Below are positions 9,225 through 18,446 of a stretch of DNA of 64,000 bases, piece after piece. Position numbers and translations under genes: made by a program. The stretch is from Crocosphaera watsonii WH 8501 (GTDB lineage: Bacteria; Cyanobacteriota; Cyanobacteriia; Cyanobacteriales; Microcystaceae): positions 310,001 through 374,000 of the forward strand of contig NZ_AADV02000001.1 of NCBI RefSeq assembly GCF_000167195.1. Direction: 5' to 3'. A model generated the notes under the pieces. That model was not told the origin of the DNA. It worked only from the letters and a program-made list of their open reading frames with translations, and did no database searches. How positions within the stretch are numbered: position 1 is the first letter of the stretch; every line of letters starts with the position of its first letter.

Positions 9225-9443
9225 ATGGCGACTTTGACAATTCGTTTACCGGATGATAAGCACTACCGATTAAAGGAGCTTGCCCAAGCGAGGGGCATCA
9301 GTGTCAACAAGTTAATTGAAGAACTTTCCACCATAGCGTTAGCTGAATTTGATGCCGAAAGTCGATTTAAGGCTATGGCAGCCAAGGGAAGTACAGAAGA
9401 GGGGTTGAAACTCTTGGAAAAACTTGATGCTCTAACAAAATAA
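9225..9443 (+). CDS. Ribbon-helix-helix antitoxin
   Basis: The 72-aa protein starts TLTIRLPDDKHYRLKELA, the beta strand and first helix of an Arc/CopG-type ribbon-helix-helix fold. ISVNKLIEEL follows as the second helix. The C-terminal tail, rich in Ala, Lys and Leu, should bind and block the PIN toxin. It lies five bases after the toxin stop and two bases before the integrase ATG. It probably represses the operon through the upstream palindrome. Confidence 0.82.
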   Translation: MATLTIRLPDDKHYRLKELAQARGISVNKLIEELSTIALAEFDAESRFKAMAAKGSTEEGLKLLEKLDALTK

Positions 9444-9445
9444 TC

Positions 9446-10414
9446 ATGGTTAAACTCCAACAAACCGCTCTCGATGCCGATCCAAAAGAAAATCTCCAGT
9501 TAACTCAACCCATACCTGTGACCCTTCATCCGGCTCAAGTTTATTTGTCGGGGTTGGGAGAAGGGAGCCGTCGTACCATCCGCTATTCCCTTAATACTAT
9601 AGCGTCGTTATTAACGAATGGGGACTGTGATGCGGATACCTTAGATTGGTCGAAGCTGCGTTACCACCATACGGCTGCTGTTAGGGTGGCTTTGTTGCAA
9701 AAGTTGGCTCCGGTGACGGCGAATAAGATGTTATCGGCGTTGCGACGGGTGTTATTGGAAGCCTATCGTTTGGGGTTGATGGCTGCTGATGATTATCAAA
9801 AAGCGGTGGATTTTCCCAATATTCAAGCAGAACCTGAGTTAAGGGGGCGATCTCTTGATTCAACGGAAATTAGGGCGTTATTGGGGACTTGTGGAGAGGA
9901 GAGTGTTATGGATATTCGGGATGCAGCCATTATGGTGATGTTGCGAGGGACGGGAATACGTCGCTCTGAGTTGGTGAAACTGGAATTAAGGGATTTTGAT
10001 GAGCAGACGGGGGAGGTGTTGGTGCGTAAGGGTAAACGAGGGAAGACTCGACGGGTTTATTTACCATTCGATGCTATTTCGTTTATTCAGCGATGGTTAG
10101 GGGTGCGAGGGGAAGAGGAGGTGTGTTTGTTTTGTCGTATCCATCGGGGGGGTCATTTAAAGTTAGGCCAGATGAACTCGGATACGGTTTGGCGGATTAT
10201 ACAAAAACGGGCAAAAATGGCGGGGATTGAGTCGTTTTCCCCTCATGATTTTCGGCGGACGTTTTGTAGTGATTTATTGGATGCAGGGGTGGATATTGTC
10301 ACGGTGCAGAAGTTGGCGGGTCATAGTTCTCCGGTGACTACTGCTAAGTATGATCGACGGGGTGAGGAGACGAAACGACGGGCGGTTCAGTGTTTGAAAT
10401 TGACGGATAGTTGA
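9446..10414 (+). CDS. Tyrosine recombinase (XerC/phage-integrase family)
   Basis: The 322-aa recombinase has a SAM-like N-terminal core-binding domain (about residues 25-120) and a catalytic domain. The expected residues are present: Arg in GTGIRRSELVKL, Lys in RKGKRGKTRR, the H-x-x-R box SPHDFRRTF, His in LAGHSSP, and nucleophile Tyr in TTAKYDRR. It starts two bases after the antitoxin stop, so it belongs to the PIN/RHH operon. Its codons look richer in G+C than those of the neighbours, hinting at transfer. No attachment sites were recognised. It could mobilise this unit or a larger, now decayed island. Confidence 0.88.
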   Translation: MVKLQQTALDADPKENLQLTQPIPVTLHPAQVYLSGLGEGSRRTIRYSLNTIASLLTNGDCDADTLDWSKLRYHHTAAVRVALLQKLAPVTANKMLSALRRVLLEAYRLGLMAADDYQKAVDFPNIQAEPELRGRSLDSTEIRALLGTCGEESVMDIRDAAIMVMLRGTGIRRSELVKLELRDFDEQTGEVLVRKGKRGKTRRVYLPFDAISFIQRWLGVRGEEEVCLFCRIHRGGHLKLGQMNSDTVWRIIQKRAKMAGIESFSPHDFRRTFCSDLLDAGVDIVTVQKLAGHSSPVTTAKYDRRGEETKRRAVQCLKLTDS

Positions 10415-10588
10415 CTATTCCTTAAGTTCCTGTAAAAGGTTCTTTAAGAAGGTTTCAAAAGTATCTATATTGTCAACTGTTCTAGCCTTCTCTAGAATTT
10501 CTTGATACTTTTCTTCAGAGAGGGATTTATCTTTAATTTTGTTGATTATTTCTTCTGTGACGGCTTTTCGACGAGATTTAATTTCTAA
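10415..10588 (-). pseudogene. C-terminal remnant of an unrecognised gene
   Basis: On the minus strand, about 57 codons are open up to a TAG stop at 10415-10417. They encode a charged helical tail (SRRKAVTEEIINKIKDKS, then TVDNIDTFETFLKNLL). The stretch is cut at its 5' side by the IS5/IS1182-like element beginning at 10591. Composition and helical periodicity look coding, and the tail resembles those of Rpn/PD-(D/E)XK-type cyanobacterial proteins, but I cannot assign a family. It ends convergently, directly against the integrase stop. Confidence 0.5.
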
Positions 10589-10590
10589 AA

Positions 10591-12285
10591 TAGGGTTTGC
10601 TGAATAAAAGCAAAACCCTATTCTTTAAAAGGTTACACCCATATTCGCGATCGCAAAAAAGATCAGCTTTGTCGGCTACAAACCGCTATAATTGGTAGAA
10701 ACACCTCCCAGTTGTTGGTCAAGAACAAATGTATCGAAAAGAGGAGCAACCTTTACCGCCCCCAGAAAAATTTGAATTACCTTTCGAGGGCAAATTGTCC
10801 CCCAATAATCGTTGGGTAATCATGGCAGAGTTGATACCTTGGGATGATTTTGAGGAAGAATATGCTAAACTTTTTTCAGCAGAAAAAGGTGCGCCAGCCA
10901 AACTATTTAGAATGGCATTAGGGACATTAATTATTAAGGAAAAATTAGGAACAAGTGATAGAGAAACTATAGAACAGATTAGAGAAAATCCCTATCTACA
11001 ATACTTTATAGGTTTAAATTGTTATCAACAAGAGCCACCACTGGAATCTTCAATGCTAGTTCATTTTAGGAAAAGAATTGATGGAGAATTGATAAACAAA
11101 ATCAATAAAAAAATAGTAAAAAGAGAAATAGACAAGAGTGATAAAGAAGTAAAAAAAAAGGATTGTCTCCAAGAAAAAGGAGAAAAAATAAAAAATAAAG
11201 GTAAACTAATTTTAGATGCGACTTGTGCGCCAGCAGACATCAAATACCCAACGGATTTAGGCATATTAAATCAAGCCAGAATTGAGACAGAAAGAATAAT
11301 AGATAATCTTTATAAACCATTAAGAGTGAAATTGAGAAAAAAGCCGAGAACTTCTAGAAAAATTGCTAGAAAGGAATACTTAAAAGTAGCTAAAAAACGA
11401 AAAGTATCTTATCAAGAAAGAAGAAAAGCTATCGGGAAACAGTTAAAATACCTTAAGAAAAATTTAGGAAATATAGAAGACTTAATTCAAGCTGGGGCTT
11501 CCCTGGAAAATCTGAGTAAAAGACAGAAAAATTGTCTAGAGACTATCAAAAAAGTTTATGAACAACAACAGTCAATGTGGGAGAATAAGACCCAGAGTGT
11601 TCCTCAAAGAATTGTAAGTTTAACTCAACCGCATATTCGTCCAATAGTGAGGGGAAAAGCAGGAAAACCAATAGAGTTTGGAGCTAAACTCTCAGTAAGC
11701 TGTGTAGATAACTATGTGTTTCTAGACAAAATAAGTTTGGAAAACTTCAATGAATCTTGTCATTTAAAAGAACAAGTAGAAAAGTATAAAAAAACGTTTG
11801 GCTATTATTCCGAATCCGTCCATGTAGATAAAATTTATCGAACTAGGGAAAACAGAAATTGGTGTAAGGAAAGAGGGATAAGAATCAGTGGTCCGAAGTT
11901 AGGAAGACCTCCGAAAAATGTCAGTGAAGAAGAAAAGAAACAAGCCCACTCCGATGAATGCTTCCGTAATGCTATTGAGGGAAAGTTTGGACAAGCTAAA
12001 CGAAAATTTAGCCTAAATCTCGTGATAACAAAACTCCCTGAAACCTCCATTACATCTATTGCTATTACATTTTTAGTTGTCAATCTTTCTAAACTTCTGA
12101 GGCAGTTTTTGTCGCTTTTTTTGTCCTTATTTACTAATAATAGAACAGAGGAACTCATCAAACCGCCTTTCATTAATTTTGATTATACTTTAAACAATTT
12201 TTATGTACTAAAACTTATTGATTTGTCAGAAAATTCTTGGTCAAAAGTGGCATAAATTTTGGAGAAACTTTTTCAGCAAACCCTA
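10591..12285 (+). mobile_element. IS5/IS1182-like element, copy 1 (intact)
   Basis: The ends are TAGGGTTTGCTGAA (left) and TTCAGCAAACCCTA (right), a 14-bp inverted repeat that includes a TA at each edge. Copies at 16674-18368 and 58475-60169 have the same length (1691 bp between the TAs). The left end also holds an internal palindrome, with GGGTTTGC answered by GCAAAACCC about 15 bp later, before the transposase gene. Confidence 0.9.
10729..12255 (+). CDS. Transposase of IS5/IS1182-like element, full length
   Basis: The 508-aa DDE transposase has an N-terminal DUF772-like domain (about residues 45-125: FRMALGTLIIKEKLG, then ENPYLQYFIGL, then SSMLVHFRKRI). A long basic insertion follows. The catalytic acidic residues probably lie in LILDATCAPADIKY (D), SVHVDKIYRTREN (D) and RNAIEGKFGQAKR (E). 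This is the only one of three copies here without a premature stop, so it could act on all of them. The exact IS family needs a database comparison; IS5 and IS1182 members share these features. Confidence 0.88.
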   Translation: MYRKEEQPLPPPEKFELPFEGKLSPNNRWVIMAELIPWDDFEEEYAKLFSAEKGAPAKLFRMALGTLIIKEKLGTSDRETIEQIRENPYLQYFIGLNCYQQEPPLESSMLVHFRKRIDGELINKINKKIVKREIDKSDKEVKKKDCLQEKGEKIKNKGKLILDATCAPADIKYPTDLGILNQARIETERIIDNLYKPLRVKLRKKPRTSRKIARKEYLKVAKKRKVSYQERRKAIGKQLKYLKKNLGNIEDLIQAGASLENLSKRQKNCLETIKKVYEQQQSMWENKTQSVPQRIVSLTQPHIRPIVRGKAGKPIEFGAKLSVSCVDNYVFLDKISLENFNESCHLKEQVEKYKKTFGYYSESVHVDKIYRTRENRNWCKERGIRISGPKLGRPPKNVSEEEKKQAHSDECFRNAIEGKFGQAKRKFSLNLVITKLPETSITSIAITFLVVNLSKLLRQFLSLFLSLFTNNRTEELIKPPFINFDYTLNNFYVLKLIDLSENSWSKVA

Positions 12286-12286
12286 A

Positions 12287-12651
12287 CTACTGAACAGATT
12301 TGGTTGGGGTATAAGCATCGCTTCCCCGTGGAAACTAACTTCTATGTTGCCCAGGATAGTGCGGGGATGGAAATGCCCAGAGCCTGGACTGAGAATGCTA
12401 TTAAGCGTCGTATCAGTTTAGCGATGCTAGCTGGGTTTGTACTCAAAGCGATCGCCGCCATGTCTGAACCTCTATCAATTGGACCCTGGGATCGAAGACC
12501 TCAACCCACGGCTGGTAGGTTAGCCAATTATCTTGATATTCATATCCATAATTTTCTGGCACTTGCTCTGAGCGGGGTCAAACCAAGAAACTACAAAAAA
12601 ATTCCAACTCCTCAGAAGAGTAAGGGTTTGCCGTTGCCAGATACGGCTTAG
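12287..12651 (+). pseudogene. Transposase-like C-terminal fragment cut by the IS
   Basis: From the IS edge an open frame continues as TEQIWLGYKHRFPVETNFYV, then RAWTENAIKRRISLAMLAGF, and later GVKPRNYKK. The Y-x-x-R-x-P-V-E pattern resembles the catalytic-Glu helix of IS4/IS701-like DDE transposases. I infer a decayed transposase interrupted by copy 1 of the IS. The last residues, after about 12600, run into the neighbouring tnpB remnant. The start used by a simple ORF search (TTG 12259) lies inside the IS and is not real. Confidence 0.45.
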
Positions 12652-12664
12652 ATTGGTAAAACAC

Positions 12665-13060
12665 GAGTATACCTTTTTTATCGGTAAAAGTAATATGCTT
12701 TTTAGTTTCTTCTAACCGCCAACCTGACACTTTATACTCAACTGAACGACTATTGTGTTTGAATTTTGGATAACCCTTTTTACCCTTAACTTTATTTTTG
12801 CAATTGTCGTAAAAACGAGTTATGGCACGTAGAGTCCTTTCTACCGCAGTTTGACAAGCATGGGAGTTTAACTCTGTGACAAAATTATATTCTTTTCTCA
12901 ATCGGGTATTGTATCGAAACATCTCAGTTTTTCCTACACTACGATTATCCATCCAGAAACGAAGCACCTTGTTTCGCACAAACTGTGTGGTTTTAATTGC
13001 CTCATTGATGGCATCTATTTGGTATTGTTTGGGATAAACCTTGTATTCGAGAACAAACAT
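12665..13060 (-). pseudogene. tnpB: TnpB (IS200/IS605 OrfB), N-terminal fragment
   Basis: About 130 codons match the TnpB N-terminus: EYKVYPKQYQIDAINEAI, then TTQFVRNKVLRFW, SHACQTAVERTLRAITRFY, KKGYPKFKHNSRSVEYK and ITFTDKKG. The RuvC nuclease lobes and the zinc finger, along with the 3' omega-RNA region, are missing; homology ends near 12665. TnpB is an RNA-guided nuclease of IS200/IS605 elements, but this relic has lost its catalytic part. The ATG at 13060 sits where the family normally starts. Confidence 0.85.
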
Positions 13061-13123
13061 CGAATGATATTCAACCTATCAGTATCATTCTAACACAGAT
13101 TTCCTGACTGTGCGTCCTAAAGC

Positions 13124-13168
13124 GATGCAGCGCGGTCTTGGTGGTTCCCATCAAGGAGCGACTGCATC
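13124..13168. repeat. IS200/IS605 terminal hairpin
   Basis: The arms GATGCAG and CTGCATC pair around an inner GTCTTGG…CCATCAAGG structure. A second hairpin follows at about 13178-13191 (GGGG CTTGAA CCCC). The block lies upstream of the tnpB remnant and stops almost at the cobI stop codon. Subterminal hairpins of this kind are the recognition structures of IS200/IS605 ends and are widespread in cyanobacteria. No tnpA gene is nearby. Confidence 0.5.
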
Positions 13169-13202
13169 AAGACGGACGGGGCTTGAACCCCTGATTTTCT
13201 CG

Positions 13203-13913
13203 TCAAGTATAGATGATCATCACAGAAAAATAGGAGAGGTTGAGAGTTGGCTGATGACGTAGGTTTCGATGGATTTTTTCTTCTGCTTGGTTTGCCCGTT
13301 CTACAATAAAAGCTTGGTCTAGTAAATTGAGTTTATCTAACTTCTGCCAAACTTTAGTATAAACCGAACTAAATTTTAACAACACAATAACATCAGCCCA
13401 ACCTAAAACTTGGTCTAACTCAGGCATATTGTATAAGGCAGGGAGAATGGCTAAATTTTGGGAACCAAGGGTTAAAGGAAGTCCTAGAATAGAAGCTGCG
13501 GCCATAGGAGAAGAAACCCCAGGAATGGTTTCTATGGGGACTTGAGGATAATTTTCTCTAAGGGTTTGGGCGAGATAGGTAAAGGTACTATAAAAACTCA
13601 CATCCCCTTCACAAGCAAAGGCCACATCCATTCCTTGATGGAGATACTGCCAGACAGTTTGGGCTGCTTCGTGCCAAGCTTTGTGTAACTGTGTCTCATC
13701 TTGAAGATAGGGAAAATAAAGGGGTAACTTTTTTTGCTGTGGAGTTATCCAAGGGGCAATAATTTTCTGGGCTAAACCTTGTTTACCGTTAACCCCCAGA
13801 GGAAAGGCAATGACTGGCACTCGTTGTAATAACCGTTGTCCTTTGACAGTAATTAATTCCGGATCACCGGTTCCCACACTCACCCCGTATAACGTTCCCA
13901 CTCCTGTCTGCAT
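13203..13913 (-). CDS. cobI: Precorrin-2 C20-methyltransferase
   Basis: CobI/CbiL transfers a methyl group from SAM to C20 of precorrin-2 in cobalamin synthesis. The SAM-binding tetrapyrrole-methylase motifs are present: GTLYGVSVGTGDPELITVKG at the N-terminus, CEGDVSFYSTFTYL near residue 105, and IETIPGVSSPMAAAS near 130. I prefer ATG 13913 (MQTGVGTLYGV…) to the upstream GTG at 13931. The length, about 236 aa, is normal. The 3' end lies against an IS200/IS605 remnant, but the frame appears complete. The pathway gene cobK is at 29875, so the genes are scattered. Confidence 0.93.
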   Translation of the reverse strand: MQTGVGTLYGVSVGTGDPELITVKGQRLLQRVPVIAFPLGVNGKQGLAQKIIAPWITPQQKKLPLYFPYLQDETQLHKAWHEAAQTVWQYLHQGMDVAFACEGDVSFYSTFTYLAQTLRENYPQVPIETIPGVSSPMAAASILGLPLTLGSQNLAILPALYNMPELDQVLGWADVIVLLKFSSVYTKVWQKLDKLNLLDQAFIVERANQAEEKIHRNLRHQPTLNLSYFSVMIIYT

Positions 13914-14071
13914 CAAAATTAGTTTAACCACTTATGGAATCTCGATCATAGCAAAACCCAGCAGTTATCGAAATTTTCAAGGCGCGCGCCCTAGAAAAAT
14001 CCCTAGTTTGTGTTTGAGCAAAACCCAATTAACGTAAACTATTAATTGGAACAATCGGAAGGAGTTAGCGA

Positions 14072-14521
14072 GTGGAACGTACATTTATCATGATTAAGCC
14101 CGACGGGGTACAACGGGGACTGGTAGGGGAAATTATTGGTCGTTTTGAGGCTAAAGGGTTTACCCTAGTGGGACTAAAATCACTGTCAGTGTCTAGAGAA
14201 TTAGCCGAAGAACACTACGATGTCCATAAAGAACGTCCTTTCTTTGGTGGTTTAGTCGATTTTATTTGTTCTTCTCCTGTTGTGGCTATGGTATGGGAAG
14301 GAGATGGAGTCGTGGCTTCCGCAAGGAAATTGATCGGCGCAACTAACCCCCTATCTGCCGAACCGGGAACAATTCGGGGTGATTTTGGCGTTAGTGTAGG
14401 GCTGAACCTGATTCATGGTTCTGATGCTATCGAAACCGCTCAAAAAGAGATTAATCTCTGGTTCAGCGAAAAAGAATTACTCTCTTGGGAACCCACCGTT
14501 AACGCCTGGTTATACGAATAA
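14072..14521 (+). CDS. ndk: Nucleoside diphosphate kinase
   Basis: Ndk transfers the gamma phosphate of ATP to NDPs through a phosphohistidine. The 149-aa sequence begins [20 protein letters not shown] and carries the active-site histidine in [16 protein letters not shown] near residue 115. The GTG start at 14072 is supported by a strong GGAAGGAG site seven bases upstream. The gene is monocistronic, with a possible terminator about 35 bp after the stop. Confidence 0.97.
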   Translation: MERTFIMIKPDGVQRGLVGEIIGRFEAKGFTLVGLKSLSVSRELAEEHYDVHKERPFFGGLVDFICSSPVVAMVWEGDGVVASARKLIGATNPLSAEPGTIRGDFGVSVGLNLIHGSDAIETAQKEINLWFSEKELLSWEPTVNAWLYE

Positions 14522-14554
14522 ATATTATCAATTCACGAGAATTTCTACTAAACA

Positions 14555-14580
14555 GGGAGGGCGTTAGCTCACCCTTTCTT
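14555..14580 (+). terminator. Possible weak terminator after ndk
   Basis: GGGAGGGCG and CTCACCC can pair imperfectly over a TTAG loop and are followed by TTTCTTT. The stem is short and bulged, so this is a tentative rho-independent terminator. Confidence 0.3.
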
Positions 14581-14675
14581 TAACCTATACCAGGGAGAAA
14601 TCCCCGATTGAGGGACGAAATATGTCACAATAAAGTAGAGTCACAACTGACCAAATCCCTGACACAAACAACCCT

Positions 14676-15803
14676 ATGATTGTTCAACCGTTAACGTCTC
14701 CTCCTTCAGCACCCAACTCAAAAACAATCACACCTTCCTCAGACGTTAAACCTTGGCCTGGGTTAATAGAAACCTATCGCCCCTATCTTCCTGTCACAGA
14801 AAAAACCCCAGTTTTCACCCTCCTCGAAGGCAACACCCCTCTTATTCCGGTTCCCTACATTTCTCAACAAGTGGGTAAAGGGGTAAAAGTGTTTGTGAAA
14901 TACGATGGTTTGAACCCAACTGGCAGCTTTAAAGATCGAGGTATGACCATGGCTATTTCTAAAGCCAAGGAAGAAGGGGCAAAAGCCGTTATCTGTGCCA
15001 GTACCGGAAATACTTCTGCTGCTGCTGCTGCCTACGCTAGACGGGCTGGGATGCGAGCATTTGTAATTATTCCTGATGGTTATGTGGCCTTAGGAAAACT
15101 GGCTCAAGCTTTATTATACGGGGCAGAAGTTATCGCCGTTGAGGGGAACTTTGATGATGCGTTAACGGTGGTCAAAAATATGGCCAAAGATTATCCTGTG
15201 ACTTTGGTAAACTCCCTCAACCCCTACCGTTTAGAAGGTCAAAAAACCGCAGCTTTTGAAGTGGTGGATGTACTGGGAAATGCCCCTGACTGGTTATGTA
15301 TTCCGGTGGGTAACGCAGGAAATATTAGTGCTTATTGGATGGGTTTTTGTCAATATCGGAGTTTCGGCAAAAGTGATAAACTACCAAAAATGATGGGCTT
15401 TCAAGCAGCAGGGGCAGCCCCATTTATAGCCGGCAAACCCGTGCCTAACCCGGAAACCTTAGCTACGGCCATTCGCATCGGCAACCCGGCTAACTGGGAC
15501 AAAGCTTGGGGGGCAAAAGATGCCAGTCAAGGGGAGTTTAATGCGGTTACAGATGAGGAAATATTAGAAGCTTATCGTATTTTGGCTGCCCATGAGGGTA
15601 TTTTCTGTGAACCAGCTAGTGCAGCTTCTGTGGCCGGTTTGTTGAAGGTTAGCGATCGAGTGCCAGCTAATTCTACGGTGGTTTGTGTGTTAACAGGTAA
15701 TGGTTTAAAAGATCCTGACTCTGCCATTAAACATAGTAAGAATCAAGTTAAATCTGGCATTAAACCTGAATTATCACAGGTGGCAAAAGTTATGGGTTTT
15801 TGA
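14676..15803 (+). CDS. thrC: Threonine synthase
   Basis: ThrC converts O-phosphohomoserine to threonine using pyridoxal phosphate. The 375-aa protein has the PLP lysine in [18 protein letters not shown] near residue 85. It also has the phosphate-binding [15 protein letters not shown] and the Gly-rich [13 protein letters not shown]. The fold-type-II architecture and length match the short cyanobacterial/Bacillus-type enzyme. About 35 Pro/Ser/Thr-rich N-terminal residues precede the conserved [14 protein letters not shown] region. It stands alone, 155 bp after ndk. Confidence 0.96.
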   Translation: MIVQPLTSPPSAPNSKTITPSSDVKPWPGLIETYRPYLPVTEKTPVFTLLEGNTPLIPVPYISQQVGKGVKVFVKYDGLNPTGSFKDRGMTMAISKAKEEGAKAVICASTGNTSAAAAAYARRAGMRAFVIIPDGYVALGKLAQALLYGAEVIAVEGNFDDALTVVKNMAKDYPVTLVNSLNPYRLEGQKTAAFEVVDVLGNAPDWLCIPVGNAGNISAYWMGFCQYRSFGKSDKLPKMMGFQAAGAAPFIAGKPVPNPETLATAIRIGNPANWDKAWGAKDASQGEFNAVTDEEILEAYRILAAHEGIFCEPASAASVAGLLKVSDRVPANSTVVCVLTGNGLKDPDSAIKHSKNQVKSGIKPELSQVAKVMGF

Positions 15804-15805
15804 AC

Positions 15806-16547
15806 TTAGCTTTCTTGTTTGTCCAAAATTCCTAGATGAATAATGCCATCTCCTTGATTAACCAGAGGATTTTGAGTTTCACCAATAACCATTCCTTCAA
15901 TGGCTGCCTTGATAGTGGTTGTTTTTTCACCAAAAGCATCCCCAATCATTCCTAATGGTTGTTTTTTTGCCACTGTTTCCCCTAAAGAAACAAATCGGCG
16001 GAAAATTCCACTGCGAGAGGCGCGAACCCATTGAGATTTTCTGATTTTAACCCCTACTTCAATGGCTTTGGGGTCAAATCGTAGTGCTTCTCCGGCTTCA
16101 TAAAGAAGCACAGGAATTCCTTTTTTACTGGCTGCTTGGCGTAATGAACCATCAGGGGTGCTTGATTGGATCATCACAGGAGCATTAAAAGCTTGAGCAA
16201 CGGCGTAGGTTTGCTCATTTTCTAAATTGGCACGAATTTGGGGTAAATTACTGCGATGAATAGCTCCTGTATGAAGATCAATACCATGAGTGCTACGACT
16301 GACAATTTCTCTCATGAATAAATGAGCTAAACGGGAGGCCAAAGAGCCATTGGCCGAGCCAGGAAAACAACGATTTAAGTCTCTGCGATCGGGAAGATAA
16401 CGGGATTCTTGAATTAAGCCAAAAACATTGACAATGGGAACGGCAATTAAAGTCCCTGATAATTGACTAGGTTCAATTTTTTTGAGGACTTGGCGAATAA
16501 TTTCCACCCCATTGAGTTCATCTCCGTGAATAGCTGCACTTAACCCG
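15806..16547 (-). pseudogene. 5'-truncated succinylglutamate desuccinylase/aspartoacylase-family gene
   Basis: The M14-like zinc amidohydrolase motifs are visible. LSAAIHGDELNGVEIIRQ, upstream of the ATG at 16507, carries the metal-binding His and Glu. Further on are YLPDRRDLNRCFPG and STHGIDLHTGAIHRSNLPQI. Because the essential HGDE motif lies before any good start, the true gene began further upstream. Roughly 50 N-terminal residues are replaced by unrelated AT-rich DNA after about 16547, some 125 bp before an IS copy. It probably encodes no active enzyme. The C-terminal domain (residues 160-233) looks like a biotinyl/lipoyl-type beta barrel (GDGIIHLG). Confidence 0.75.
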
Positions 16548-16673
16548 CATTTCTCACAAACTGATCAGTAATCAGCTAGAGGTTAGATGTGGCTTATTTT
16601 TCAAGCGATCGCTTAAAATGGCACACTGTTATTTTTTACTCGCCCCTCAAATCAAGGTTAAACTCAGACTACA

Positions 16674-18368
16674 TAGGGTTTGCTGAATAAAAGCAAAACC
16701 CTATTCTTTAAAAGGTTACGCCCATATTCGCGATCGCAAAAAAGATCAGCTTTGTCGGCTACAAACCGCTATAATTGGTAGAAACACCTCCCAGTTGTTG
16801 GTCAAGAACAAATGTATCGAAAAGAGGAGCAACCTTTACCGCCCCCAGAAAAATTTGAATTACCTTTCGAGGGCAAATTGTCCCCCAATAATCGTTGGGT
16901 AATCATGGCAGAGTTGATACCTTGGGATGATTTTGAGGAAGAATGTGCTAAACTTTTTTCAGCATAAAAAGGTGCGCCAGCCAAACTATTTAGAATGGCA
17001 TTAGGGACATTAATTATTAAGGAAAAATTAGGAACAAGTGATAGAGAAACTATAGAACAGATTAGAGAAAATCCCTATCTACAATACTTTATAGGTTTAA
17101 ATTGTTATCAACAAGAGCCACCACTGGAATCTTCAATGCTAGTTCATTTTAGGAAAAGAATTGATGGAGAATTGATAAACAAAATCAATAAAAAAATAGT
17201 AAAAAGAGAAATAGACAAGAGTAATAAAGAAGTAAAAAAAAAGGATTGTCTCCAATAAAAAGGAGAAAAAATAAAAAATAAAGGTAAACTAATTTTAGAT
17301 GCGACTTGTGCGCCAGCAGACATCAAATACCCAACGGATTTAGGCATATTAAATCAAGCCAGAATTGAGACAGAAAGAATAATAGATAATCTTTATAAAC
17401 CATTAAGAGTAAAATTGAGAAAAAAGCCGAGAACTTCTAGAATAATTGCTAGAAAGGAATACTTAAAAGTAGCTAAAAAACGAAAAGTATCTTATCAAGA
17501 AAGAAGAAAAGCTATCGGGAAACAGTTAAAATACCTTAAGAAAAATTTAGGAAATATAGAAGACTTAATTCAAGCTGGGGCTTCCCTGGAAAATCTGAGT
17601 AAAAGACAGAAAAATTGTCTAGAGACTATCAAAAAAGTTTATGAACAACAACAGTCAATGTGGGAGAATAAGACCCAGAGTGTTCCTCAAAGAATTGTAA
17701 GTTTAACTCAACCGCATATTCGTCCAATAGTGAGGGGAAAAGCAGGAAAACCAATAGAGTTTGGAGCTAAACTCTCAGTAAGCTGTGTAGATAACTATGT
17801 GTTTCTAGACAAAATAAGTTGGGAAAACTTCAATGAATCTTGTCATTTAAAAGAACAAGTAGAAAAGTATAAAGAAACGTTTGGCTATTATCCCGAATCC
17901 GTCCATGTAGATAAAATTTATCGAACTAGGGAAAACAGAAATTGGTGTAAGGAAAGAGGGATAAGAATCAGTGGTCCGAAGTTAGGAAGACCTCCGAAAA
18001 ATGTCAGTGAAGAAGAAAAGAAACAAGCCCACTCCGATGAATGCTTCCGTAATGCTATTGAGGGAAAGTTTGGACAAGCTAAACGAAGATTTAGCCTAAA
18101 TCTCGTGATGACAAAACTCCCTGAAACCTCCATTACATCTATTGCTATTACATTTTTAGTTGTCAATCTTTCTAAACTTCTGAGGCAGTTTTTGTCGCTT
18201 TTTTTGTCCTTATTTACTAATAGTAGAACAGGGGAACTCATTAGACCGCTTTTCATTAATTTTGATTATACTTTAAACAATTTTTATGTACTAAAACTTA
18301 TTGATTTGTCAGAAAATTCTTGGTCAAAAGTGGCATAAATTTTGGAGAAACTTTTTCAGCAAACCCTA
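16674..18368 (+). mobile_element. IS5/IS1182-like element, copy 2 (non-autonomous)
   Basis: It has the same ends, the same left palindrome and the same 1691-bp body as copy 1, again bounded by TA on both sides. It differs from copy 1 at scattered bases only. Its transposase is broken by two stops, but both termini look intact, so it could be moved in trans. Confidence 0.9.
16812..18338 (+). pseudogene. Transposase of copy 2, two nonsense mutations
   Basis: Aligned to the intact copy at 10729, codon 52 is TAA (16965-16967) instead of GAA, and codon 149 is TAA (17256-17258) instead of GAA. Both are G-to-T changes in an A-rich context. The rest of the 508-codon frame is open. The apparent start at 17415 used by simple gene calling is an artefact of the second stop. 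Confidence 0.9.
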
Positions 18369-18446
18369 ATTATTAATTCCTGAAGAATATGCTGAGAAAC
18401 AGTCCCTTTTCAGTACCCCCCCTATTCAGGGGGGCAGAGGCGATCG

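Noticed and set aside
13170-13200. GGGGCTTGAACCCC looked like the T arm of a tRNA on the minus strand
   Set aside because: The loop is one base short, and no acceptor, anticodon or D arm can be formed around it. It fits the hairpins of the adjacent IS200/IS605 end better.
13810-14037. Plus-strand 75-codon frame opposite the start of cobI
   Set aside because: It is antisense to a clear gene, lacks a ribosome binding site and has no domain.
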